Assembly (NCBI GenBank): GCA_965215535.1
Contig: OZ244063.1
Span: 2,604,001 to 2,668,000, forward strand
DNA length: 64,000 nucleotides
Origin: Bin94 sp965215535
Lineage (GTDB): Bacteria; Gemmatimonadota; Gemmatimonadetes; Longimicrobiales; Gaopeijiaceae
Reading direction: 5' to 3'
Numbering within the stretch: position 1 is the first letter of the stretch; every line of letters begins with the position of its first letter. The notes beneath the pieces were generated by a model that had not been told where the DNA came from, did not search any database, and was given only the letters and a program-made list of their open reading frames with translations. The translations under genes were made by a program, and so were the position numbers. This document shows positions 47,255 through 54,859 of the stretch, piece by piece.

Positions 47255-47499
47255 GAGCGATCGCCAGCGGCAGGACCGGACAAATAAGGGACAAGATCAT
47301 TTGATGAGAAAAAAGCTCCCGGCCACAAATCCAATCCCGACTGTTGCGTTGGCCGTTCTCCTTCGGCCTGTCTGCACGGGATACGCCCTTTGGCCTGCTG
47401 TCATCGAGAGCGACCGCACATGCAGGGCGACCGCAACCGGGAACCCCGCGGGGAACTCTCTGGCGGTCTTCGGATTGCCGGGATAGCGCAGGCGGATTC

Positions 47500-48708
47500 A
47501 TGGGCAGGGAGGCCGCATTGCGATTGCGGGGGCGCGGATTGGCGCTCCTCCTGGCGGCCTGTCTCCCGGTTGCCTGCGGCGAGGCGCTGACGACCGATCC
47601 CGAGGTTGTCTCGCTGCAACTGATTCCGCCCAGGCGACTGCTGGTCGGGGTCGGCGATGGGGCGAGCTACCGGGCCCAGGCCCGCGACGCCGCCGGCGAA
47701 GTTGTGATGGTGCGCCCCGTCTGGTCGATCGACCGGCCCGATGTGGCTTCCATCAATGCGAACGGCTTTGTCACCGCGCGAGCGACGGGGCGGGCCACCG
47801 TGCGGGCCACTGCGGGCGGTGCAACCGATACGGCGCAGCTTGAGGTCTACATTCCGCAGAAGATTGCGCGCTATCTGCCCGGCGAGCGCTACCACGGACG
47901 CAACAGCTATGTCGAATACATTCCCGGACGGCTGCCGGTTGTCTTTTCGAGCGCCCATGGCGGCGCCCTCACCCCGAGCGAAATTCCCTCTCGCACCTTT
48001 GGCATTCTCACCAATGACCGCAACTCGCTCGAGCTGACCCTGGCCATGCGCGAGGCGCTGATCGAGCTTGTCGGCGCCGCGCCGCACGTCATTCTTTCGC
48101 ATCTGCACAGGTCGCGGCTCGACGCCAACCGCGAGATCATCGAGGCGGCCCAGAGCAATCCCTATGCCGAGCTTGCCTGGAATGAATTCCAGGGCTGGAT
48201 CGAGACGGCGCGCGCGGCGGTTGCCCGGCAATACGGGAAGGGACTCTACTTCGACATTCATGGGCACGGCCATGCCATCGACCGCCTCGAGCTTGGCTAC
48301 CTGCTCACCGCAGAGGAGCTGAACCGACCCGATGCCGCGCTGAATTCGCTGCAGGTCGTGGCGCGCACCAGCATTCGCGATCTGGGACGCACCACGGCGA
48401 TTCCCTTTTCACAACTTCTCCGGGGACCCCGTTCCCTTGGCGGACTTCTGGTCGCGCAGGGAATTCCCGCAGTTCCCGGCCCCGATGCGCCCGGCCCGGG
48501 CAACGCGCCCTACTTTCGCGGGGGCTACAATACGCGCCGCCACGGTTCGGTGATGGACGCCGAGGTTGTGAGCGGCATTCAGCTTGAGCATCACTACGGC
48601 GGCATTCGCGATACGCCCGCCAACCGCCGCGCCTATGCCATCAAGGTTGCCGGGGTCATTCGCAGCTTCATGCTCGATCACTACGGCTTCTTCGAGCCCG
48701 ACGCATAG
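47500..48708 (+). CDS. Ig-like lipoprotein with N-formylglutamate amidohydrolase-like domain
   Basis: 402 residues from ATG 47500. Signal peptide with lipobox Cys26 (LPVAC; Cys21 possible). Residues ~34-118 are a BIG2-type Ig domain (VVSLQLIPPRRLLVGVG, ASINANGFVTARATGRATVRAT). Residues ~140-395 resemble N-formylglutamate amidohydrolase: VVFSSAHGG, SHLHRSRLDANREI, YFDIHGHGH and a final LEHHYGGIRDTPANRRAYA. The His-rich segments are likely zinc ligands. An exported version of this enzyme class is unusual; it may act on formylated or cell-wall peptides (inference). Confidence 0.8.
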   Translation: MGREAALRLRGRGLALLLAACLPVACGEALTTDPEVVSLQLIPPRRLLVGVGDGASYRAQARDAAGEVVMVRPVWSIDRPDVASINANGFVTARATGRATVRATAGGATDTAQLEVYIPQKIARYLPGERYHGRNSYVEYIPGRLPVVFSSAHGGALTPSEIPSRTFGILTNDRNSLELTLAMREALIELVGAAPHVILSHLHRSRLDANREIIEAAQSNPYAELAWNEFQGWIETARAAVARQYGKGLYFDIHGHGHAIDRLELGYLLTAEELNRPDAALNSLQVVARTSIRDLGRTTAIPFSQLLRGPRSLGGLLVAQGIPAVPGPDAPGPGNAPYFRGGYNTRRHGSVMDAEVVSGIQLEHHYGGIRDTPANRRAYAIKVAGVIRSFMLDHYGFFEPDA

Positions 48709-48727
48709 AGGTATGGAGGGACGCTTC

Positions 48728-49471
48728 ATGATGATTGCCGCGCATATCGACGACCTCCAGGAACGGCTGGAGGCCGCGGCCGATCCGAAGACCCGCGACT
48801 GGTTCGAGCGCTACCTCAAACGCGCCATTGCCTACCGTGGTCTGAAGACGCCGCTGGTGGCAAAAATTGTGGCCGAGTGGCGCAGCGCGCACAACCTGCA
48901 AAAGCTTTCCGAAGATGCACAACTCGATCTCTGCGGCAGGCTTATGCGCCAGCGCCACGCCGAGGACAAGTTTGCCGGCACAGTATACATGCAGAAATAC
49001 CTGCTGCGCCGCATGGAGCCCGACTCGATTCTGACTCTGGCCGAGCAACTCTTCGCAGAGGGCGCCATCTTCGACTGGTCCACCAACGACTGGATCTGCG
49101 TGCGGGTCCTGGGGCCGCTCATCGCCCGCCACGGCATGGAGGCGGCCGCACGGATCGCGGGCTGGCACAACGCGCCCAATCTCTGGCAGCGGCGGTCGGC
49201 GATCGTTCCCTTCCGGGCCGTGGTGCGCGAGGAGCGCTATCACCCGCTGATCGGCGCCACCATCGCCACCCTGGTCCGGGAGCGCGAACGCTTTATCCAG
49301 ACCGGCATCGGCTGGGTCATCAGCGATCTCTCGAAGTGCCATCCCGACGAGGCTGCCGCGCTGGTCGAACGCCACTTCGACGCACTCTCCCCCGAGGTGA
49401 TCCGACGCCATACGCGCTACCTGGCCGATCATGGCCGCTATCGCAGCCGAAAGAGGGAGGGCGGCCCGTGA
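48728..49471 (+). CDS. AlkD-like DNA alkylation repair protein
   Basis: 247 residues from ATG 48728 with GGAGGG seven nt upstream (ATG 48713 lacks this). HEAT-repeat alkyl-purine DNA glycosylase family: AYRGLKTPLVAKIVAEW, YMQKYLLRRM, FDWSTNDWICVRVLG, WHNAPNLWQRRSAIVPF, GIGWVISDLSKCHPD. The WSxxDWI and NLWQRRSA segments correspond to the DNA-binding Trp/Asp/Arg region of AlkD. Cytoplasmic. Separate operon from the lipoprotein 19 bp upstream is uncertain. Confidence 0.85.
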   Translation: MMIAAHIDDLQERLEAAADPKTRDWFERYLKRAIAYRGLKTPLVAKIVAEWRSAHNLQKLSEDAQLDLCGRLMRQRHAEDKFAGTVYMQKYLLRRMEPDSILTLAEQLFAEGAIFDWSTNDWICVRVLGPLIARHGMEAAARIAGWHNAPNLWQRRSAIVPFRAVVREERYHPLIGATIATLVRERERFIQTGIGWVISDLSKCHPDEAAALVERHFDALSPEVIRRHTRYLADHGRYRSRKREGGP

Positions 49472-49804
49472 ACCGCACCGAGCGACATTCGCGTGGCGGT
49501 GGACCCGCGCTGGATCGCTGCATTTGGCGACTCCGCGCATCTGCTATGAAAGGTTCGGGGCAGAAGTTTTCGTTAAATCGAGCTGTTTTTAATAAAGGAT
49601 AATGCTGGAACTTTTCGTAAGCGCCGAAAATGTGTGACTGGAAAGCTCTCGGGCATCCTGGTTTTTCGCGAGGCAACCCTTTCGCTTCGCCGGGGCGACA
49701 ATATCCAATTGGGGACCCGTTGGCGCTGCGGCTCCTTCCGACGCCACCTTGCCCACCGCGCTCCTCCCAGGTCACACGCAAATCACACCCAGGGACCGAT
49801 GCCC
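49472..49804. other. Intergenic region with a possible 44-codon reading frame
   Basis: 333 bp. A GTG at 49468 overlaps the AlkD-like stop as GTGA and opens 44 codons to 49602, Arg/Gly-rich at first; there is no homology I can recognise. 49560-49650 is AT-rich and should hold the promoter of the downstream vWA gene, but no clear -10/-35 pair is seen. Confidence 0.3.
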
Positions 49805-51757
49805 ATGCGACACACTGCCACTCCGATACGGGTCCTCCATGGTCTGCCGGCCCTCCTCCTGGCCACCCTTCCGCTCCCATCGCCCTTCACCGTCCCCGTG
49901 TCCCCCCCGGCAGACATGGCCGCACTCCCTGCGACACTCACGGGGCGCGTCATCGATGCGGCAACGTCCATCCCCCTGGCGGGCGCCCGGGTTGTTGTCG
50001 AGGGCACTGCGCTTGCGGCCACGACCGATCCGCAGGGCCGCTTCACCTTGCGCCAGGTCCCCCTCGGCGAACAGCTTCTCTTCGTGCAGCGTGCGGGCTA
50101 CCGCGATGCGCGCCACCCGGTGACGGTCGTTGCCGATCGGACCCAGGTTGTGGAGATCGCGCTGATTCAATCTGCACTTCCGCTCGACGCGCCGGTTGTG
50201 CATGAGCGCTCCGCTGCACAGCCCCGCATTGCCGGTTCGGTGGCCCGCATTCCTGCTGTCGCCCATATGCGCCGGATCGATTTCAATACCGAATCCTATG
50301 CGCATATCGACGAGAACGACTTTCGCCGGGTCGATGTCGCTCCCCTCTCGACCTTTGCCATCGATGTGGACCGCGCATCCTATGCCAATATCCGGCGCTT
50401 TATCCAGCGGGGCGAGCGTCCGCCCATCGATGCCGTGCGCATTGAAGAGATGATTAATTACTTTCCTTATGAACAAAGGGGGATCGCTGGCGCACATCCC
50501 TTTGCAGTGACCACCGAGGTATGGCGGGCTCCCTGGAAGCGCGAACACCGGCTTGTGCGGATCGGACTTCATGCCGAGGCGATCGCCGCCGCCGAGCTGC
50601 CCCCGGGCAACCTTGTCTTTCTGCTCGATGTGTCGGGGTCGATGAGCGCGCCCGCAAAGCTGCCCCTTCTTAAACGCGCGCTTGCGCTTCTGGTGGATCA
50701 GCTCCGCGCCGAAGACCGGTTGGCGATTGTGGTGTATGCGGGTGCGGCCGGGCTTGTGCTTCCCTCCACGCCCGGCGACCACAAGGCCGAAATTATTGCG
50801 GCTCTCGACGATCTGGCGGCCGGCGGAAGCACGGCCGGGGGCGCGGGAATCGGGCTTGCCTACGATGTGGCGCGCAAAAACTTTATCGAAGGCGGAAACA
50901 ATCGCATCATTCTGGCCACCGACGGCGACTTCAATGTGGGCGCATCGAGCGACGCCGAGATGGTGCGCCTGATCGAGGAAGAGCGCCAGAGCGGCGTATT
51001 TCTGACCGTTCTCGGCTTTGGCACCGGCAATCTCAGGGACTCGAAGATGGAGCAGATCGCCGATCATGGCAATGGCAACTTTCACTATGTCGATGGTCTG
51101 CTGGAGGCGCGCAAGGTTCTGGTCGAGGAGATGGGCGGAACGCTGCTCACCCTGGCGCGCGATGTAAAGATCCAGGTTGAGTTCAATCCGGCGCGGGCCG
51201 CGGCCTATCGTCTGATCGGCTACGAAAACCGCCTCCTGAACGACGAGGATTTCAACGACGACACCGAGGATGCGGGCGATCTGGGGGCGGGACATGCCGT
51301 CACCGCGCTCTATGAGGTTGTGCCGGTGGGCGAAGAGGTGCCGGGCGTCGCGGTAGACGATCTGCGCTATCAGGGTGCGCGCAACGATTCGACCGATCCG
51401 GCCGGAGCGCAGTCGGACGCATTCGACGATGAGCTGCTCCTGGTGAAGGTGCGCTACAGCGATCCCGGAGACATGCAGGGCGCCAGCACCCTCCTTGAGC
51501 ACCCCGCAGTGGACCGGATCCGGGCGCCCTCGGACGATTTTCGCTTTGCCGCCGCCGTCGCGGGGTTCGGGATGTTGCTGCGCGACTCCGAATATGCCGG
51601 CCTCCTGACGCTGGACGATGTGGTCGAGCTGGCCCGCCGTGGACGCGGCTCCGATCCGCGCGGCTACCGCGGCGAGTTCATTCGGCTGGTCGAGACGACG
51701 CGCGATCTGGGGCTGCTGCGGGGCGGAAATTTGAATCAGGAATTGAATCAGGATTGA
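49805..51757 (+). CDS. Exported von Willebrand factor A protein (YfbK-like)
   Basis: 650 residues from ATG 49805, with AGGGA nine nt upstream (ATG 49799 is too close). Signal peptide ~10-45. Residues ~45-120 are a CarboxypepD_reg domain (LTGRVIDAATSIPLAGARVVVEG). Then a vWF-associated N-domain (YAHIDENDFRRVDVAPLSTFAIDVDRASYANIRRF), vWA with MIDAS DVSGSMS at ~275, and a C-terminal YfbK-like domain (~450-640). Mg-dependent binding, perhaps to envelope partners. The C-terminus ends in a duplicated NQELNQD-type tail from a 12-bp repeat. Confidence 0.87.
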   Translation: MRHTATPIRVLHGLPALLLATLPLPSPFTVPVSPPADMAALPATLTGRVIDAATSIPLAGARVVVEGTALAATTDPQGRFTLRQVPLGEQLLFVQRAGYRDARHPVTVVADRTQVVEIALIQSALPLDAPVVHERSAAQPRIAGSVARIPAVAHMRRIDFNTESYAHIDENDFRRVDVAPLSTFAIDVDRASYANIRRFIQRGERPPIDAVRIEEMINYFPYEQRGIAGAHPFAVTTEVWRAPWKREHRLVRIGLHAEAIAAAELPPGNLVFLLDVSGSMSAPAKLPLLKRALALLVDQLRAEDRLAIVVYAGAAGLVLPSTPGDHKAEIIAALDDLAAGGSTAGGAGIGLAYDVARKNFIEGGNNRIILATDGDFNVGASSDAEMVRLIEEERQSGVFLTVLGFGTGNLRDSKMEQIADHGNGNFHYVDGLLEARKVLVEEMGGTLLTLARDVKIQVEFNPARAAAYRLIGYENRLLNDEDFNDDTEDAGDLGAGHAVTALYEVVPVGEEVPGVAVDDLRYQGARNDSTDPAGAQSDAFDDELLLVKVRYSDPGDMQGASTLLEHPAVDRIRAPSDDFRFAAAVAGFGMLLRDSEYAGLLTLDDVVELARRGRGSDPRGYRGEFIRLVETTRDLGLLRGGNLNQELNQD

Positions 51758-51845
51758 AATTATGGGGAATCCTTGACGATCATTGGAGGTTCCGCTTACG
51801 TTCAATAATCAGACAGAACGCCACCCCTGAACGAAGGCAGCGCCG

Positions 51846-52069
51846 ATGAGACCAAACGCGATCGGAAAGATCCAGCGCGAAGGCATCAGCCTTTTAGGGC
51901 TGGCCGCGATCTCCCCCGATGACGAAGTTGCCGCGAAGTGGATCTGCACCAATGAACACCAGGGCGATCAAGGTCTTCCCGTCACGAAGTGGTCAAGCAC
52001 GCAGTCGGCGAGTGGGTGAAGGGGCTTGCTCATGCAAATGGCGTAGACGGGCGCTCGCGGGTGGCGTGA
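51846..52069 (+). pseudogene. IS1595-family transposase remnant
   Basis: From ATG 51846 the frame reads GKIQREGISLLGLAAISPDD and then EVAAKW, matching the N-terminus of the complete transposase (GKAHREGISLLELANLFPDE). It then jumps past the zinc ribbon and most of the DDE core to a short NEHQGDQGLP segment and stops at 52017. A +1 shifted frame (51983-52069) encodes HEVVKHAVGEWVKGLAHANG, matching HETVKHGAAEYVRYLES and the HTNG motif of the third catalytic region. One large deletion plus a frameshift; not functional. Confidence 0.75.
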
Positions 52070-52956
52070 ACAGAAACGTGAACCGGATCGTTTTGGGCGA
52101 CAACCTCGATGTGCTTCGAGACCTCCCTGACGGGTTGGTCGATCTCATCTACGTCGATCCTCCCTTCAACACGGGGCGAACCCAGAGTCGAACCCGCATC
52201 AGGACCACACGATCCGGGAACGGAAATCGAACCGGCTTCCAGGGACAACGCTATGAGACCTCCACGCTCGGGACCAGGAGTTTCCACGACAAATTCGACG
52301 ACTACATGGCCTTCCTGAGGCCGCGATTGCAGGAAGCCTACAGGATACTGGCCCCGCACGGGTCGTTCTACCTGCATGTCGATTACCGGGAAGTCCATCG
52401 CTGCCGGTTCCTGATGGATGATCTGTTCGGACCGGACAACTTCCTGAACGAAATCGTCTGGGCTTACGACTACGGGGCACGACCAAAGACGCGCTGGCCC
52501 GCGAAGCACGACAACATTCTCTTCTACGTCAAGGACACGGACAACTACGTCTTCAACGTGAACGAAATCGAGCGCATCCCCTACATGGCTCCCGGTCTGG
52601 TCGGACCCGAGAAGGCCGCCCGCGGAAAACTTCCGACCGACACCTGGTGGCATACCATCGTCCCGACCAACGGATCCGAGCGAACAGGCTACCCCACGCA
52701 GAAGCCGCTGGGCATCCTCCGGCGCATCGTCACGGCATCGTCACGGCCCGGTGACGTGATACTGGATTTCTTCGCGGGGAGCGGAACAACCGGCATGGCG
52801 GCCCACGAGCTCGGACGCCGCTTCATCCTGGTGGACAACAACCCCGAGGCGCTGGAGGTCATGGCGAAGAGGTTCGCGGACGTACGCGAAGTTCGCTGGG
52901 GTGGATTCGATCCTTCGGGTCGCCAAGGTGTTCATGGCATCATCAGCGCCGGGTAG
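52066..52956 (+). CDS. DNA methyltransferase, beta class, orphan
   Basis: 296 residues from GTG 52066, which overlaps the remnant transposase stop as GTGA. Motif IV YVDPPFNTG with D31-P-P-F34; motif I DFFAGSGTTG starting at 234; order IV-then-I gives the beta class, and DPPFNTG is common in N6-adenine enzymes. Other conserved segments: LGDNLDVLRDLPDGLVDLI, FYLHVDYREVHRCRFLMDD, GYPTQKPLGILRRIV. It is clearly different from the methyltransferase in the complete element. No nuclease gene is beside it, so it is an orphan, perhaps a surviving passenger. Confidence 0.88.
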   Translation: MNRNVNRIVLGDNLDVLRDLPDGLVDLIYVDPPFNTGRTQSRTRIRTTRSGNGNRTGFQGQRYETSTLGTRSFHDKFDDYMAFLRPRLQEAYRILAPHGSFYLHVDYREVHRCRFLMDDLFGPDNFLNEIVWAYDYGARPKTRWPAKHDNILFYVKDTDNYVFNVNEIERIPYMAPGLVGPEKAARGKLPTDTWWHTIVPTNGSERTGYPTQKPLGILRRIVTASSRPGDVILDFFAGSGTTGMAAHELGRRFILVDNNPEALEVMAKRFADVREVRWGGFDPSGRQGVHGIISAG

Positions 52957-53004
52957 TTAGGCTACTGCGGCTCCTGATTCACCGACTGCAAAAGGCATCA
53001 ACCC

Positions 53005-54009
53005 ATGAAGAGAAGCAGATCCCCCGCACCCATGCGCATCGTCTCCGCGCTGGCCGCCCTGACCCTGGCGCTCTCCTGGGGCTGCCGCCCCGTTGCGCGT
53101 CCCGATTCCGCATCTTCGGACGAGAATGAACCCGGCTGGCTCTGGTCCGACGAACGAGTCATGGAGACGGTCAATGCCGTGCGCGCCGGACGCTCCCTGC
53201 AGCCCGAGAGCTGGCCCGGCGGCGCGAGGATTGCGGTTCTGCTCTCCTTCGACGTCGATAACGAGACCGTGACCGGGCTTCGCTTCGGCGACGCCACCGT
53301 GGGATCGCTCTCGCAGGGACAGTTCGGTGCGCGCGTTGCGCTTCCGCGCGTGGTGGAGCTGCTCGACCGCGAGGGCATTCCGGCCTCCTTCTTCGTGCCG
53401 GCGGTCAGCCTGATCCTGAATCCCCACCAGATTGATCTCATTCAGGCGGCGGGGCATCACGAGTTCGCCATTCACGGCTGGATTCACGAACTCAACTCCA
53501 GCCTGGACGAGGCAACCGAGCGCGCCCTCCTCGAGCGGGCCGTCGCGTACATGACCGAGGTCACCGGCGTGCGGCCCCTGGGCTACCGCGCCCCCTCTTG
53601 GAACTTCAGCCCCCACACCCTGGACATCATTCGCGAGATGGGCTTCCTCTACGATTCGTCGCTCATGGCCGACGACCGCCCCTACGAGATCAACGCCCAC
53701 GGCGAACCCACGGGAATGGTCGAGCTGCCGGTGGAGTGGATCATGGACGATGCGCCGCTCCTGAACCCGCGCGGGGGCAATTATTCGCATCCGCGCGACC
53801 TGCTCGAGGTGTGGAAGGACGACTTCGACCGCGCCTACGAAGAAGGAACGGTCTTTCTGCTGACCATGCACCCGCATGTGATCGGGCATCGCTCGCGGAT
53901 CGTGATCCTGGAAGAGCTGATCGATTACATCCAAACGCACGAGGGCGTGTGGTTCGCCACGCACCTGGAGGCGGCCCGCTGGGTGAAGGAACAGGCGGGG
54001 ATGGAGTAG
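53005..54009 (+). CDS. Polysaccharide deacetylase family lipoprotein
   Basis: 334 residues from ATG 53005. Signal peptide with lipobox LSWGC, Cys27. A NodB-like domain (~65-320) of the PuuE/HpPgdA type: LLSFDVDNETV (catalytic Asp), HEFAIHGWIHEL (zinc His), GYRAPSWNFSPHTLDII, VFLLTMHPHVIGH. Likely removes acetyl (or formyl-type) groups from peptidoglycan or a related substrate at the cell surface. The envelope location fits neighbouring secreted proteins. Confidence 0.86.
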   Translation: MKRSRSPAPMRIVSALAALTLALSWGCRPVARPDSASSDENEPGWLWSDERVMETVNAVRAGRSLQPESWPGGARIAVLLSFDVDNETVTGLRFGDATVGSLSQGQFGARVALPRVVELLDREGIPASFFVPAVSLILNPHQIDLIQAAGHHEFAIHGWIHELNSSLDEATERALLERAVAYMTEVTGVRPLGYRAPSWNFSPHTLDIIREMGFLYDSSLMADDRPYEINAHGEPTGMVELPVEWIMDDAPLLNPRGGNYSHPRDLLEVWKDDFDRAYEEGTVFLLTMHPHVIGHRSRIVILEELIDYIQTHEGVWFATHLEAARWVKEQAGME

Positions 54010-54173
54010 GCGTTGCGGAGATTTCGCCCGGCGTTGCCAGCCTGGCGCACCCCTGGCCAGAGAGGCGAGGCATGACCGGTGGGACGAGCGGGAATCGTGT
54101 CAGATCGCTCTGGGGACGTCCGGCGCAGTGCGTGGAAGGGGGCGAGCGCGCACCGCGAGTGATGCCGCGACCG

Positions 54174-54638
54174 CTAGAAATCCTCGGTGGCGCCGCGCTC
54201 CCGGTACCAGCCCAGATGACGACCGATCGGAATGCCGAGGAGGGGCCGCGTGACGGTCACGCCGACCTCGGCCAGCCCCGATTCGATCCCGAAATCGATG
54301 TAATCCTTGCCGGCGTGGATCTCGACGACCTCGCCCTCGATCGACGAGTGCCTGGCGACGAGCGCATCCACAACGCCCCGCGACCAGCTTCGCCGCTGCT
54401 TTGCCGGCAGATCTCCGAGCGCGAGATCGTACCAGGCGATCTTTGCCTCGGGGTGAACCAGTCCGTACTTGGCGCTGAGGATGAACCATGGAACCCCCAT
54501 CTGCTCGGCATAGTTGCGACGGCAGCGCCACAGCGCCGAAACATACAGATCCTTGGCGGGCACCCGGCCTGCCCACTCCAGCTTGCCCTTCACACACCCG
54601 ATCAGGAGAAGGTCGGGCTTGACGATCGCTTCCTCCAT
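54174..54638 (-). CDS. DUF6884-like protein
   Basis: 154 residues from ATG 54638, five nt after AGGAA (ATG 54641 is closer than usual). Characteristic segments: LLLIGCVKGKLE, AKDLYVSALWRCRRNYAE, WFILSAKYGLVHPEAKIAWYDL and HAGKDYIDFGI. This matches a family (DUF6884) distantly related to the YaaA/TGT-like fold; no catalytic role is established. Soluble. Convergent with the deacetylase gene and divergent from the multicopper oxidase. Confidence 0.72.
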   Translation of the reverse strand: MEEAIVKPDLLLIGCVKGKLEWAGRVPAKDLYVSALWRCRRNYAEQMGVPWFILSAKYGLVHPEAKIAWYDLALGDLPAKQRRSWSRGVVDALVARHSSIEGEVVEIHAGKDYIDFGIESGLAEVGVTVTRPLLGIPIGRHLGWYRERGATEDF

Positions 54639-54859
54639 CATGATTCCTCGTTTCTTGAGAACCCCACACCCATGTCCACTCCAACAGATGAACTCGATTT
54701 TTTCTATTATAACGGTTTCCGCATGGTTGCGCCAGCGAGAACCCGGAAGTGCGCCTCCATCATGACGAAACCCAGGAAATCATGGTCCGAAGGAGCGCCT
54801 GGCGGGCATCTGCGGACTGCCCGTACAGAGACCCCCGCCACGACGAGCCGACGATCTCC

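Larger units (their letters stand above)
51764..52956 (+). mobile_element. Remnant of an IS1595-family element with a methyltransferase passenger
   Basis: The sequence GGGGAATCC at 51764 resembles the GGGGATTATAAC end of the complete element and lies 82 bp before the transposase start (64 bp in the complete copy). A deleted, frameshifted transposase (51846-52069) runs into an intact methyltransferase through a GTGA overlap. No matching right terminus or target duplication is visible after 52956. Confidence 0.6.

Noticed and set aside
51764..52956. Second complete IS1595 element
   Set aside because: The transposase lacks its zinc ribbon and most of its catalytic core, and no right terminus or target duplication was found.
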